A stretch of 64,000 nucleotides of DNA from Pseudomonas sp. GD03858. GTDB taxonomy: Bacteria > Pseudomonadota > Gammaproteobacteria > Pseudomonadales > Pseudomonadaceae. The stretch is taken from assembly GCF_029840925.1 (NCBI RefSeq), contig NZ_JAOCDM010000001.1:1-64000 (forward strand), given 5' to 3'. Below, piece by piece: positions 36,446 through 46,094 of the stretch (position 1 is the stretch's first letter; each line of letters begins with the position of its first letter). The translations under genes and the position numbers were made by a program. The notes beneath the pieces were generated by a model. That model made no database searches. It saw only the letters and a list, made by a program, of their open reading frames with translations, and was not told where the DNA came from.

Positions 36446-38089
36446 ATGCTAGGTCAAATGATGACGCTCCCGCTGACCATTCCTTCACTGCTGGAGCATG
36501 CGCAGCGGTATCACGGCGATACTGAAATCGTTTCGTACCTGCCTGGCGGCGCCGTGCACCGCTACACCTATGCCGACGCTCATCAGCGTGCCAGGCAAGC
36601 GGCCAACGCCCTGACCCGCCTGGGCGTCAAACCTGGCGACCGGGTGGGAACCCTGGCCTGGAATGGCTACCGTCATTTCGAGCTCTACTATGCGATCTCG
36701 GGCATGGGGGCCGTCACCCACACCATCAACCCACGGCTCTTCCCGGAGCAGGTCGCGTGGATCATCAGGCACGCCGAGGACGAGGTGATCTGCTTCGACG
36801 AAAGCTTCGCCCCGCTGGTCGCCGAAATCGCGGCGCAGTGCCCAAGCGTGAAGCATTGGGTCGCCTTGTCGGACGCTGCACAGATGCCAACCGCAGGCGA
36901 GACCCGCATGCTGTGCTACGAGACGCTGCTGGCTGGCGAACCCGCGACGTTCGAATGGCCGACCATCGATGAGCATGCGGCGGCGGCGCTGTGCTACACC
37001 TCCGGAACCACCGGCAACCCCAAGGGCGTGCTCTACTCCCACCGCGCCACGCTGCTACACGCACTGTCCAGTGCCCTGCCCGACTCGCTCTCGCTGTCGG
37101 CCCGCGAGGTCGTCGCACCGATCGTGCCAATGTTTCATGTCAATGCCTGGGGACTGCCGTACTCGGCGGCCCTGGTAGGCGCCAAGCTGGTGCTGCCCGG
37201 TGCGGGCCTGGACGGTGAAAGTGTCTTCAGGCTGTTCGAACAGGAAGGTGTCACCTTCTCGGCCGGCGTTCCTACCGTGTGGCTGAGCCTTCAGCAGTAC
37301 ATGCAGCAGACCGGCAAGCGCCTGCCCAGCCTGCAGCGCCTGGTGGTCGGTGGTGCAGCCTGTCCGCCTGCACTGATGCGCAGCTTCGAACAGGAGTTCG
37401 GTATCCACATCCAGCACGCCTGGGGCATGACCGAAATGTCCCCGACGGGCACCGTCAATACCTTGAAAGCGTCGCACCTGCCCCTGGACGAAGAAGCGCG
37501 CTTTGCCATCAGCATCAAGCAAGGTCGACCACTGTTCGGCATCGAGCTGAAAACCGTGGACGATGACGGCAACGAGGTAGCGCGTGACGGCAAGACCTCG
37601 GGAGCCCTGGTCGTGCGTGGCCATTGGGTGGTCGATCGCTACTACCGCAGCGATGAAACGCCGCTGGTGAACGGCTGGTTCCCGACCGGCGACGTCGCCA
37701 GTCTCGACCAGGACGGGTTCATGCAGATCACCGACCGGGCCAAGGATGTCATCAAGTCGGGCGGTGAGTGGATCAGTTCAATCGAGCTGGAGAACATCGC
37801 CATGGGCCACCCTGCCGTCGCTGAAGCTGCCGCGCTGGGCATCGCCCATCCGAAATGGGACGAACGCCCGCTGCTGGTAGTTGTCGCAAAGCTTGGAGAA
37901 GCGCCGACCCGTGAGGCGATCCTCGCGCTCTATACCGGCAAAGTGGCACGCTTCTGCATCCCTGACGACGTAGTGTTCGTCGAGGCACTGCCGCACACGG
38001 CTACCGGCAAGGTCAGCAAGATCCAGTTGCGCCAGGCGTTGCGTGACTACCGATGGCCGGCGTCACCAGCGCGCGAGGTGGCGTCATGA
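36446..38089 (+). CDS. AMP-forming acyl-CoA ligase (AlkK-like)
   Basis: 547 residues from the ATG at 36446. The adenylate signature [11 protein letters not shown] starts at Tyr184. The motif region [16 protein letters not shown], the hinge [20 protein letters not shown] with [16 protein letters not shown], and the C-terminal lysine ([10 protein letters not shown]) are complete. It resembles medium-chain fatty acyl-CoA synthetases such as AlkK. It should activate the carboxylic acid released further along the pathway. It lies 63 bases downstream of the almA-like gene, and its stop overlaps the next start (ATGA). Confidence 0.9.
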   Translation: MLGQMMTLPLTIPSLLEHAQRYHGDTEIVSYLPGGAVHRYTYADAHQRARQAANALTRLGVKPGDRVGTLAWNGYRHFELYYAISGMGAVTHTINPRLFPEQVAWIIRHAEDEVICFDESFAPLVAEIAAQCPSVKHWVALSDAAQMPTAGETRMLCYETLLAGEPATFEWPTIDEHAAAALCYTSGTTGNPKGVLYSHRATLLHALSSALPDSLSLSAREVVAPIVPMFHVNAWGLPYSAALVGAKLVLPGAGLDGESVFRLFEQEGVTFSAGVPTVWLSLQQYMQQTGKRLPSLQRLVVGGAACPPALMRSFEQEFGIHIQHAWGMTEMSPTGTVNTLKASHLPLDEEARFAISIKQGRPLFGIELKTVDDDGNEVARDGKTSGALVVRGHWVVDRYYRSDETPLVNGWFPTGDVASLDQDGFMQITDRAKDVIKSGGEWISSIELENIAMGHPAVAEAAALGIAHPKWDERPLLVVVAKLGEAPTREAILALYTGKVARFCIPDDVVFVEALPHTATGKVSKIQLRQALRDYRWPASPAREVAS

Positions 38090-39045
38090 ACGCCCCTGCA
38101 AGAAGCCGGGCCGATACCCGTGTCATCGACCCGAGCGAAGGTCGCTGGAAGCGCAGGCTGCTCGACCTGTTATTGCGCCTGTCGGTGAAGTCCCGCCACG
38201 GCATGGGTATCGATATCCAGCGCCTGCGCAAGCAGTTTGCGCAGCTGGATCGCCAAGGCCAAGCGCTACCAACGGACGTGCTTCGCACGCGAGTCTCGTG
38301 CAACGGTACCCCTGCGCACTGGCTGTCGCCGGCCAGTTGCCGGCAGGAGCGCGTGCTGCTGTACATCCACGGTGGTGCGTTCGTCGCCTACTCCCCGCAG
38401 ATTTATGCCGCGATGGTGGCGAACTGGTGCAGCCCGCTCAAGGCAAGGGCGCTGATGCTGGACTACAGCCTCGCGCCCGAGTGCCCCTTCCCCACGGCGC
38501 TTGACCAGGCCCATGCTGCCTACCGTTGGCTGCTCGAACAGGGGACCAAGGCCGAACACATCGTGATCGCTGGCGACTCCGCCGGCGGCAACCTTGCGCT
38601 GGCGCTGTTGCAGCGACTCAGGGACGAGGAAGCGCAACTGCCAAGCTGCGCGGTACTGCTGTCACCGTTCCTCGATTTCACCCTCAGTGGTGCAAGCGTG
38701 CTGGGCAATGCCCGTCACGACCCGATCTTCACCCTGCCGTTCGCGATCGCTATCCGCGGCTTCTACGCATCGGCCGAAAAGCACACATTGCCTGAAGTGT
38801 CGCCCTTGTTCGGCTCCTTCGCCGGCTTGCCACCGTTGCTGTTGCAGGTAGGCAGCACCGAAATGCTGTTGGACGACTCCGTCCGCGCCGCCGCCCGCGC
38901 GGCGGCGGCCGGCGTGCCAGTTCGCCTGGAAATCTGGCAACAGCTGCCACACGTGTTCCAGATGATTGCGGCGCTACCGCAAGCCCGACAGGCACAGCGC
39001 CATATCCTGGACTTCGTCAACGACCACACGAACTGGGATGGCTAG
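38086..39045 (+). CDS. Alpha/beta hydrolase, HSL/esterase family
   Basis: 319 residues from the ATG at 38086, overlapping the ligase stop. The oxyanion-hole motif HGGAF starts at His95, the nucleophile elbow GDSAGG has Ser165, and the catalytic histidine lies in LPHVFQM (His289), with an aspartate in STEMLLDDSV. The hormone-sensitive-lipase family hydrolyses esters and lactones. Downstream of a Baeyer-Villiger enzyme, it is the natural candidate to hydrolyse the ester or lactone product to alcohol plus acid. Cytoplasmic; no signal peptide. Confidence 0.88.
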   Translation: MNAPARSRADTRVIDPSEGRWKRRLLDLLLRLSVKSRHGMGIDIQRLRKQFAQLDRQGQALPTDVLRTRVSCNGTPAHWLSPASCRQERVLLYIHGGAFVAYSPQIYAAMVANWCSPLKARALMLDYSLAPECPFPTALDQAHAAYRWLLEQGTKAEHIVIAGDSAGGNLALALLQRLRDEEAQLPSCAVLLSPFLDFTLSGASVLGNARHDPIFTLPFAIAIRGFYASAEKHTLPEVSPLFGSFAGLPPLLLQVGSTEMLLDDSVRAAARAAAAGVPVRLEIWQQLPHVFQMIAALPQARQAQRHILDFVNDHTNWDG

Positions 39046-39095
39046 CTCAAACCTGCTCCCCCCAGACTCCCAATAATTCCCTCGAGAACAACAAC

Positions 39096-40676
39096 ATGGA
39101 ATTCGATTACCTGATCGTGGGTGCCGGCTCTGCCGGCTGTGTCCTTGCCAATCGCCTCAGTGCCGACCCCAGCGTCACCGTCTGCCTGCTCGAAGCGGGC
39201 CCGGAAGATCGATCACCGCTTATCCATACCCCGCTGGGCCTGGCTGCCATCCTGCCGACGCGCCATGTCAACTGGGCATTCAAGACCACCCCTCAGCCAG
39301 GCCTGGGCGGGCGGGTCGGCTACCAGCCACGGGGCAAGGTGCTCGGCGGCAGCAGTTCGATCAACGGCATGATCTATATTCGCGGCCACCATGAGGATTT
39401 CAATGACTGGCAGGCGCTGGGCAACGAAGGCTGGGGCTTCGACGATGTTCTGCCGTACTTTCGCAAGAGCGAAATGCACCACGGCGGCAGTAGCGAGTAT
39501 CACGGCGGCGACGGCGAGCTCTACGTCAGCCCGGCCAATCGCCACGCTGCCAGTGAAGCCTTCGTGGAGTCCGCGCTGCGTGCCGGGCACCGCTATAACC
39601 CAGACTTCAACGGCGCCACTCAGGAAGGTGCCGGCTACTACGATGTGACCATTCGCGACGGTCGTCGCTGGAGCACCGCGACGGCGTTCCTCAAGCCGGT
39701 CCGCCATCGCAGCAACCTTACCGTGCTCACCCATACCCATGTTGAAAGTGTCGTTCTGCAGGGCAAGCAGGCGACCGGGGTACAGGCGTTGATCAAGGGC
39801 TCGCGCGTGCACCTGAAGGCGCGCAAGGAGGTCATAGTGTCAGCGGGCGCCTTTGGCAGCCCACACTTGCTGATGCTCTCAGGCATCGGATCGTCAGCCG
39901 AGCTCGAACCCCAGGGCATCGCCCTGCGCCACGAGCTCCCGGGCGTTGGCCAGAACCTGCGGGACCACGCCGACGTGGTGCTGTGCTACAAGAGCAACGA
40001 CACCTCGCTGCTGGGCTTCTCCCTGAGTGGCGGCGTGAAGATGGGCAAGGCCATGTTCGACTATGCGCGCCATCGCAATGGTCCGGTCGCGAGCAACTGC
40101 GCCGAAGCCGGCGCGTTTCTCAAGACCGATCCAGGCCTGGAGCGCCCGGACATCCAGCTGCACTCGGTGATAGGCACAGTGGATGACCATAACCGCAAGC
40201 TTCACTGGGGCCATGGCTTCAGTTGCCATGTGTGCGTGCTACGCCCCAAGAGCATCGGCAGTGTCGGCCTGGCCTCGCCAGACCCGCGCAAGGCGCCGCG
40301 TATCGATCCCAACTTCCTCGCCCACGACGACGATGTCACAACCTTGCTCAAAGGCTATCGCATCACCCGTGACATCATTGCCCAGACGCCCATGGCCAGC
40401 TTCGGGCTCAGGGATATATACAGCGCCGGCCTGCACAACGACGAACAGTTGATCGAGCTGCTGCGCAAACGCACCGACACTATCTACCACCCGATCGGCA
40501 CCTGCAAGATGGGGCAGGACGAGATGGCCGTGGTAGATGGCCAGTTACGTGTCCATGGTATCGACGGGCTGCGCGTCGTCGATGCCTCGATCATGCCGAC
40601 ACTGGTCGGAGGCAATACCAACGCGGCCGCTATCATGATCGCCGAACGCGCCGCGGAGTGGATTGCCCACGCCTGA
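39096..40676 (+). CDS. GMC-family FAD alcohol dehydrogenase (AlkJ/choline dehydrogenase-like)
   Basis: 526 residues. N-terminal FAD motif YLIVGAGSAGCVLANRLSAD, GMC signature GKVLGGSSSINGMIYIRG near residue 82, and the C-terminal active-site histidine in YHPIGTCKMG with GGNTNAAAIMIAERAA. Close in layout to AlkJ, which oxidises aliphatic alcohols and feeds electrons to the respiratory chain. It is the last gene of the almA-like operon and should oxidise the alcohol freed by the esterase. The aldehyde would go to the aldehyde dehydrogenase encoded convergently at 40878. Confidence 0.9.
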   Translation: MEFDYLIVGAGSAGCVLANRLSADPSVTVCLLEAGPEDRSPLIHTPLGLAAILPTRHVNWAFKTTPQPGLGGRVGYQPRGKVLGGSSSINGMIYIRGHHEDFNDWQALGNEGWGFDDVLPYFRKSEMHHGGSSEYHGGDGELYVSPANRHAASEAFVESALRAGHRYNPDFNGATQEGAGYYDVTIRDGRRWSTATAFLKPVRHRSNLTVLTHTHVESVVLQGKQATGVQALIKGSRVHLKARKEVIVSAGAFGSPHLLMLSGIGSSAELEPQGIALRHELPGVGQNLRDHADVVLCYKSNDTSLLGFSLSGGVKMGKAMFDYARHRNGPVASNCAEAGAFLKTDPGLERPDIQLHSVIGTVDDHNRKLHWGHGFSCHVCVLRPKSIGSVGLASPDPRKAPRIDPNFLAHDDDVTTLLKGYRITRDIIAQTPMASFGLRDIYSAGLHNDEQLIELLRKRTDTIYHPIGTCKMGQDEMAVVDGQLRVHGIDGLRVVDASIMPTLVGGNTNAAAIMIAERAAEWIAHA

Positions 40677-40792
40677 CGCGTTCCTGAGAGAAACCGCCCT
40701 GTATTGTGCCAGGTAGGGGCGGTTTCCGGTTTCCAAGTCTTCCCCTCCTCTTATCCTCTCCGGCCAGTCACCGAACCTGCTCCCATAAAAAA

Positions 40793-40810
40793 AGCGCCCC
40801 GAAGGGCGCT
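40793..40810. terminator. Bidirectional terminator between convergent operons
   Basis: AGCGCCC-CGAA-GGGCGCT with A-run on the left and AAAA on the right. The minus-strand reading gives stem plus seven T, ending the aldehyde dehydrogenase operon; it also lies after the GMC gene. Confidence 0.85.
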
Positions 40811-40877
40811 AAAAGGGCATGACGATCGTAGCGTCAACTCGATATAGCCTCGTCAGCCCTGCTCAGCAAACCATGCC

Positions 40878-42302
40878 TCAACGCAGCATCAGGCGCAGAA
40901 GGCCCTGGGTGAGGCGGCCATAAGGCGGTTTGAGCAAGAAGCTGCCATTGAATTTCGCCTGGTAGAAAACCGGCCGCATCTTGCTGAACGTCTGGAACCC
41001 TTCCTCGGCGTGATAGTGGCCGAGCCCTGAATTGCCCACGCCACCGAACGGCAGGTTTTCCTGCAGCACATGCAGCATCACGCTGTTGACCGAGACGCCT
41101 CCGGACAATGTCTGGCGCAGCACAGTCTCGACACGACCAGCGTCTTCGTCGAACAGGTAAAGCGCCAAGGGCCGCTCATGGTCATTGATGTAGTCGATCG
41201 CGTCCTCGAGCTTGCGATATGTCAGTACCGGCAACACGGGCCCGAAGATTTCCTCCTGCATGATCAGCATGTCGTCGCGCACATCGAACACCAGGTGCGG
41301 TGTCAGCTTGCCCGCCCGGCGTGCGCCATCCACATCCGCCAGCGCGACCACGCGCGCGCCCTTGTCCCGAGCGTCCGCCAGCAACGCCTCAACCCGCGCC
41401 AGCTGGCGCGCATTGATCATGCAGGTGTAGTCAGGGTTGTCAGCCAACGGCTGCGGGTAATTTCGGGACACAACCGCCCTGGCATGCTCCAGGAATTGCT
41501 CCTCGCTGCCGGCAGGCAGGAACAGGTAGTCAGGTGCGACGCAAGTCTGTCCGGCATTCAGGCATTTGCCCCAGAGAACGGTCTCGGCAGCCTGCTTCAA
41601 TGGGTAACCCGGGGCGACGACGGTGGGCGACTTGCCGCCGAGCTCCAGGGTCACAGGCGTGAGATTCTCGCTGCAATTGCGCATGATCTGCCGGCCGACC
41701 GCAGGCGAGCCGGTGAAGATCAGGTGATCGAAAGGTAGCCGGGAGAAACCGTCGTTGATACCTGGACCTGGCTGTATCACCGCAACCAGGTCCGGGTCGA
41801 AGCGCTTGCCCAGCAAGTCGGCGAGCAAGCGACCATAATGGCTGGAGTCGCTGGCGACCTTGATCATGGCCCGGTTACCGGCGGCCAGGGCGCCGCATAG
41901 CGGGCCCAACGTCAAGTACAGCGGGTAGTTCCAAGGTGCGGCGATACCGATGACACCCAGCGGTTGGGCCAGCACCGCTGCCCGTGCAGGCTTGAACCAG
42001 ATCCCGACACCGCGCTTGCGCGGTTTCATCCAGCGTTTCAAGCAGCGGACGGCATGGTTGATTTCGCTGACCAGGCCGAAGATATCGAGCATCTTGGTCT
42101 CGTGCTCCGACCGGTGGCCGAAATCGTTGGATATGGCGGCTGCGATCCGCTCGGCGTTCTCCAGTACCAGCGCCTTGAGCGCCAGCAGGTTGGCCCGTCG
42201 AATCTGGTAGGAGGGATAGCGTTCTTCGGCGAATGCCTGGCGCTGAAGCGCAAAAACTTCTCGCATCCGCTCTACTGCTGGCGCGACTTGCTCGATCGAC
42301 AT
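40878..42302 (-). CDS. Coniferyl-aldehyde-type NAD(P) aldehyde dehydrogenase
   Basis: 474 residues. Conserved segments are GVIGIAAPWNYPLYLTLGPL near residue 115, the catalytic glutamate in LELGGKSPTVV, the catalytic cysteine in CLNAGQTCVAPDY near 255, and FGGVGNSGLGHYHAEEGFQT near the C-terminus, typical of the coniferyl aldehyde dehydrogenase and class 3 branch. It has no signal peptide. It is the last gene of the second amine oxidase operon, read from site 8. It probably oxidises the aldehyde made by amine or alcohol oxidation to the acid used by the CoA ligase. Confidence 0.9.
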   Translation of the reverse strand: MSIEQVAPAVERMREVFALQRQAFAEERYPSYQIRRANLLALKALVLENAERIAAAISNDFGHRSEHETKMLDIFGLVSEINHAVRCLKRWMKPRKRGVGIWFKPARAAVLAQPLGVIGIAAPWNYPLYLTLGPLCGALAAGNRAMIKVASDSSHYGRLLADLLGKRFDPDLVAVIQPGPGINDGFSRLPFDHLIFTGSPAVGRQIMRNCSENLTPVTLELGGKSPTVVAPGYPLKQAAETVLWGKCLNAGQTCVAPDYLFLPAGSEEQFLEHARAVVSRNYPQPLADNPDYTCMINARQLARVEALLADARDKGARVVALADVDGARRAGKLTPHLVFDVRDDMLIMQEEIFGPVLPVLTYRKLEDAIDYINDHERPLALYLFDEDAGRVETVLRQTLSGGVSVNSVMLHVLQENLPFGGVGNSGLGHYHAEEGFQTFSKMRPVFYQAKFNGSFLLKPPYGRLTQGLLRLMLR

Positions 42303-42390
42303 TGTAATAGTACTCCTGGTAGATCTCTTGGATCGCTACGACTGCAAACTGCGGCCGCACGACCGGTCTCAGCATGGAAACCAGGGCGTG

Positions 42391-43041
42391 TCAGCGCACT
42401 GGCACCGCTTGGTGCTTTGCCCGCTCCAGTGCGAAATACGCGTAGTACAACTGGATCATCATGAACGACCAGCTGGCGAGCGCTATCGACATGAACACGG
42501 CTTTCGTGTCGTCCCCGGGGATGGGGTAGAAGTCATAGATGCAGGCCACCAGTAGCCCCAGCATCGCTGCCAGCGTGACCCCGAAAGCGTGCAGGTAATG
42601 GCCAACCATCAACAGGCGGCTGATGAAATACGCCAGGTAAACCGTGTAGCCAGCCCACATGACGACGTAGAAGTAAGGAAGCGGCTGGATCATGAAATCG
42701 GCCTTGATCATCACGAACGTACAGACAAAGGTGACAGCGAAGATCAATGCGTCCTTGCCCGCCGAAGGTCGGAAGCCATGGGTCACGGCCATCAAGCCGA
42801 GCACAGTGACGATCGGGATGCCGAAGCCGCGGGAAAACGCATCGCAGAAATACGAAATGCCGTAGGAGACTTGCGACTGGGTCAGCAGGTAGATCAGGAA
42901 GTTGGTCCCGGAAAACGCCACGATCAACCATTCCAGGCCCAACAGGAAGTTGCCTCTACGCAGGAACTTGATGCCATAGGTACTCCCGGAAACCACCAGG
43001 AGGACGCAAGTGAGCAACGCAAGAACATCTCTGGTTTCCAT
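42391..43041 (-). CDS. Polytopic membrane protein of unknown function
   Basis: 216 residues with about six to seven hydrophobic segments (VLALLTCVLLVVSG, LIFAVTFVCTFVMIKADFMI, FGVTLAAMLGLLVACIYDF, SWSFMMIQLYYAYFAL). No family is recognised. It sits between the di-heme cytochrome and the aldehyde dehydrogenase genes, with short gaps (33 and 88 bases), so it belongs to the operon. A role in substrate entry or in anchoring an electron-transfer complex is possible but not supported by a motif. Confidence 0.72.
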   Translation of the reverse strand: METRDVLALLTCVLLVVSGSTYGIKFLRRGNFLLGLEWLIVAFSGTNFLIYLLTQSQVSYGISYFCDAFSRGFGIPIVTVLGLMAVTHGFRPSAGKDALIFAVTFVCTFVMIKADFMIQPLPYFYVVMWAGYTVYLAYFISRLLMVGHYLHAFGVTLAAMLGLLVACIYDFYPIPGDDTKAVFMSIALASWSFMMIQLYYAYFALERAKHQAVPVR

Positions 43042-43074
43042 AGCTCATGTCTCTTTATTGTAGGTATGAAGGCT

Positions 43075-43731
43075 TTACTTCGGGGTGGCCGCCAAGGCGG
43101 CAAGGTAATGCGCCAACGCCTTGCGGTCCTGTGCCGAGAGGGTCTGGGTAACCGCCTTCATCGAACCGGTTGGATCGACCCGGCTGCCTTGGGCAAATGC
43201 GTCCAGCTGAACCAGCAAATAGTCGGCACCTTGGCCGGCCAGACGCGGGAATGCGCCCTGGCCCATCAGCTTTTCGCCATGACAGGCAGCACACGCGCCC
43301 GCCTTGACCAGTTTCTCGCCTTGCTGGCGCAGGCCAGGATCAGGCTGGAACGTGTGGTTATCCACGGGCGTCTGGCGGGCGTAGTAGTTGGTCAGCTTGT
43401 CGATTTCAGCGTCACTGAGGCTCATCGCCAGTGGTTGCATGTTTGGAAAATGACGGGTGCCATTGGCAAAGCCGTGCAACTGCGCCTTCAGGTAATCGGC
43501 GGGCTGCCCTGCCAGGCTGGGATAACGCTGGTGCTGCGAACTCCCGCGTTGCCCATGGCAGCCGTAGCAGGCATCGGCCGTCTGGGGCCAGGGCCCGTCC
43601 GCTTCGTAGGCCTGGGTAGTGCTGTCGATGTAGCTGACGAGGTGGTATAAGCCCAGCAGGTCGCGGCCGAACAAGGCCAGCAGGGCGACCAGCAACACTG
43701 CCGTACCCCACAACAATTTCTTTTTCATCAC
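43075..43731 (-). CDS. Membrane-anchored di-heme cytochrome c (c4-like), partner of amine oxidase copy 2
   Basis: 218 residues. An N-terminal anchor (LLWGTAVLLVALLALFG) precedes heme sites CYGCH at 55-59 and CAACH at 147-151, with YPSLAGQPADYLKAQLHGF between. It is a clear paralogue of the cytochrome encoded at 33889. It starts six bases after the amine oxidase stop, so the enzyme and cytochrome are again paired. It is the likely electron acceptor for the exported flavoenzyme. Confidence 0.9.
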   Translation of the reverse strand: MMKKKLLWGTAVLLVALLALFGRDLLGLYHLVSYIDSTTQAYEADGPWPQTADACYGCHGQRGSSQHQRYPSLAGQPADYLKAQLHGFANGTRHFPNMQPLAMSLSDAEIDKLTNYYARQTPVDNHTFQPDPGLRQQGEKLVKAGACAACHGEKLMGQGAFPRLAGQGADYLLVQLDAFAQGSRVDPTGSMKAVTQTLSAQDRKALAHYLAALAATPK

Positions 43732-43737
43732 TGTCCC

Positions 43738-45225
43738 CTATGCCCGACGCAGCGAAGCAAGCGCCTGCAGCGCACTTTGATGACCTGAACGCACGGCGCC
43801 ATCCATGTACCCAGCCCAGATATCGGCCGTTTCAGTGCCCGACCAGATCAGGTTGCCGCACGGCGGACGCAAAGATTCGCCATGTTCGCTCCAGAAACCG
43901 GGCGGTATCGCCGATACGCAGGTGAGGCTCCAAGGGTCTGCCAGCCCCCAGTCATGATCGTGGTAGGCGACCGGCTGCAAGGCTTCATCGCCCAAGGAAC
44001 GGGCGTAGATTTCGGTCAGTACCTGCTGCGCAGCCTGGTGATCGGAGGGCAGCATTGCATTGACGACGAAGGCGTTGATTACACCGATTTCACCGTTGGG
44101 CGGGGAGTTGTCCCAGGCCCATAGCAGTGGCCCCTTGACCTGCATGGTGTGGCCGTTCAGGCCCTTCTCGCGCCAGAACGGCCGCTTGTAGACCATCGCT
44201 GTCTTGCGCGCAGGGCTGTGTGCCGGCCAGGCGCGCTGCAGCGCCGCGCGCCCTTCCGGCAGCGCGGGCTCGAAGCGTACTTGGTTGCACAGGGCCGGAT
44301 GAATCGCGACGATGACCCGACGGGCGCGTATCAACCCTTGGTCAGTGTGCAGCGTGACTATGTCGCGGTCCCACTCGCTGATCGCACGCACCGGGCAGGC
44401 CAGGCGCAGGCGGTCGCCCAGCTGCTCGGCCATGCGGGTGCACAGTATCTGCGAGCCGCCCACGAAGCGCGTGCCCTGGGCGCTGTCCTTGATCGAGTCC
44501 AGCTTCATGTAGTCGCAGCTTGCCGAATTGATCATCGACAGAAAGTGCAGCAGGCTCATCTTGGCCGGGGCCACGCCACAGGTGAGCATCAAGCTGGTAT
44601 CCCAGCCAGACCTGTCCTCTGGCTTGATATCTTGTTGCGCGAGCCAGTCGCCTGCCGAGAGCTTGTCCAGTTCGTCGACCTTGGAGGAAGTCCATGGTTT
44701 ACCGGACGGTACCAACCTGGAGAGCTCGCTGAGCTTGGCGCCGATACGTTCATCGGTGCCGAAGGTGCCTTGCAAGTCGATCTCCAGTCGCCCTTCCCCC
44801 CCAAGAACCACGGTCTTCCCTTGGTAGTAGGTGGGGAACGTGTCTACCTGAAGCTCACGGGCCAGGTCGGCGACCGCCGTCTGCCCTGGCCCGATCCACT
44901 GTCCCCCCACCTCGGAGATGTAGCCCGAGCCCAGGTCGTAATTGAGTACCCGGCCACCGACCCGCTCACGGGCTTCCAGCACCTGGAATGAGCGGCACCC
45001 GGCGTTCAGCAGGTCGCGGGCCGCCGTGAGTCCAGCCATGCCGGCGCCAATGATGGCGACATCCAGGATGCCCTCATTGTCGCCATGCGCCGCCGCCATG
45101 GGTTCGGCAGCGCTGGCCAGGCCGGCATGCAGGCCGAGGCCACTAACGGCCGCGGTGGCACCAGCGAACTTCAGCAACTGCCGGCGCTTGAGATCCAACG
45201 AATTGGAGGTAGGCTTTTCAGCCAT
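43738..45225 (-). CDS. Tat-exported flavin monoamine oxidase (copy 2)
   Basis: 495 residues. Twin-arginine signal DLKRRQLLKFAG (Arg14-15) with cleavage near ASAAEP. FAD motif VAIIGAGMAGLTAARDLLNA near residue 56, VLEARERVGGRVL, GGQWIGPGQTA and C-terminal LIWSGTETADIWAGYMDGAV. It is collinear with the copy at 32417, with long shared stretches, so the two arose by duplication, and each has its own cytochrome. Differences in the middle (substrate) region suggest different amines or successive steps. GAGG precedes the ATG at eight bases. It is in the operon that starts with the DadA/PuuB-like oxidase at 47429. Confidence 0.88.
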   Translation of the reverse strand: MAEKPTSNSLDLKRRQLLKFAGATAAVSGLGLHAGLASAAEPMAAAHGDNEGILDVAIIGAGMAGLTAARDLLNAGCRSFQVLEARERVGGRVLNYDLGSGYISEVGGQWIGPGQTAVADLARELQVDTFPTYYQGKTVVLGGEGRLEIDLQGTFGTDERIGAKLSELSRLVPSGKPWTSSKVDELDKLSAGDWLAQQDIKPEDRSGWDTSLMLTCGVAPAKMSLLHFLSMINSASCDYMKLDSIKDSAQGTRFVGGSQILCTRMAEQLGDRLRLACPVRAISEWDRDIVTLHTDQGLIRARRVIVAIHPALCNQVRFEPALPEGRAALQRAWPAHSPARKTAMVYKRPFWREKGLNGHTMQVKGPLLWAWDNSPPNGEIGVINAFVVNAMLPSDHQAAQQVLTEIYARSLGDEALQPVAYHDHDWGLADPWSLTCVSAIPPGFWSEHGESLRPPCGNLIWSGTETADIWAGYMDGAVRSGHQSALQALASLRRA

Positions 45226-45314
45226 AAAAGGAGCCTCACGCTATTGTTATTCGATAGTGCTGCGCCACTGCGTGGCGCTTCAGGTCCAGCAAGCAAGGGA
45301 TGGAACGTTATCGT

Positions 45315-46031
45315 TCAGGCGCCCAGTGGCAGGCGCAGTGCGCGGCGTCGTAACTGCAACCCGAACAACACCATCCAGAACGGGAAGATCAGTACCACGA
45401 GCACCAGCAAGGCATTGGTCAACGGATCCAGGGCTGCAAAAAAGCCGGAAATGAAATACAAGCCGAAGCACCAGCCCACCACCTTCAGCGGCAGCAGGAC
45501 CGAGCTGCCCCATCCGGCATTCTTCAAATGCCGCCCCACGACGATTCCCCAGAACAGGACCACGGGGCCTTCGCACCACCAAAGCCCGCGCTGGCTAGCC
45601 ACTGCGATAGTCGTCCATGCTGCCTCGGCGCCAGCTCGCAGGGCCTCGCTGCCCGTCAAGTGCAATTGGGCCAGCGGGTTGAGCACCGAAAGCTGCAGAC
45701 TTGCACCTGTTACGCCAAGCACCACGTAGGTGGCGATAGCCAGCAGGGCCATGTCCCCGAGCGCCCCGGCCTCATCGCGAAATTCACGCCAGAAATAAGC
45801 CCCCAGAGCCAACAGTGGCAGGTAGAACCCCAGGATGTCGGCGAACATCGACAACCTGAAGTACTGCCTGACTTCAGCCGGCAGGGTTAGCATGGTCGCT
45901 CCCTGCAATGTCACGGCCATGTCGCCCTGGGTGACCATGAGCATGAAACCGACATTGAGGTAGGCGAAAAGTCCGCCGATGATCGAAGCCCATGCGGTGA
46001 AACGCATGGCCTCATTCGTATAGTTGTTCAT
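45315..46031 (-). CDS. Six-span membrane protein of unknown function
   Basis: 238 residues with about six hydrophobic segments (SIIGGLFAYLNVGFMLMV, ILGFYLPLLALGAYFW, MALLAIATYVVLGVTGASL, LPLKVVGWCFGLYFISGFFA, LLVLVVLIFPFWMVLFGLQL). It resembles DUF4386-type proteins only in general layout; no family is assigned. It lies between the DadA/PuuB-like oxidase and the exported amine oxidase in one operon (gaps of 63 and 89 bases). A transporter or quinone-side partner role is possible; there is no motif to decide. Confidence 0.72.
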   Translation of the reverse strand: MNNYTNEAMRFTAWASIIGGLFAYLNVGFMLMVTQGDMAVTLQGATMLTLPAEVRQYFRLSMFADILGFYLPLLALGAYFWREFRDEAGALGDMALLAIATYVVLGVTGASLQLSVLNPLAQLHLTGSEALRAGAEAAWTTIAVASQRGLWWCEGPVVLFWGIVVGRHLKNAGWGSSVLLPLKVVGWCFGLYFISGFFAALDPLTNALLVLVVLIFPFWMVLFGLQLRRRALRLPLGA

Positions 46032-46094
46032 TGCATCTCCGGGGTGGACAGATAGATCAGCCTGGCGCCGCGAGGGGATGGCGCCTTGGCACAG

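Noticed and set aside
45241..45263. Possible eleventh ATAAC-type palindrome before the second amine oxidase
   Set aside because: Only one half (ATAAC) is present, and the gene is internal to an operon read from site 8.
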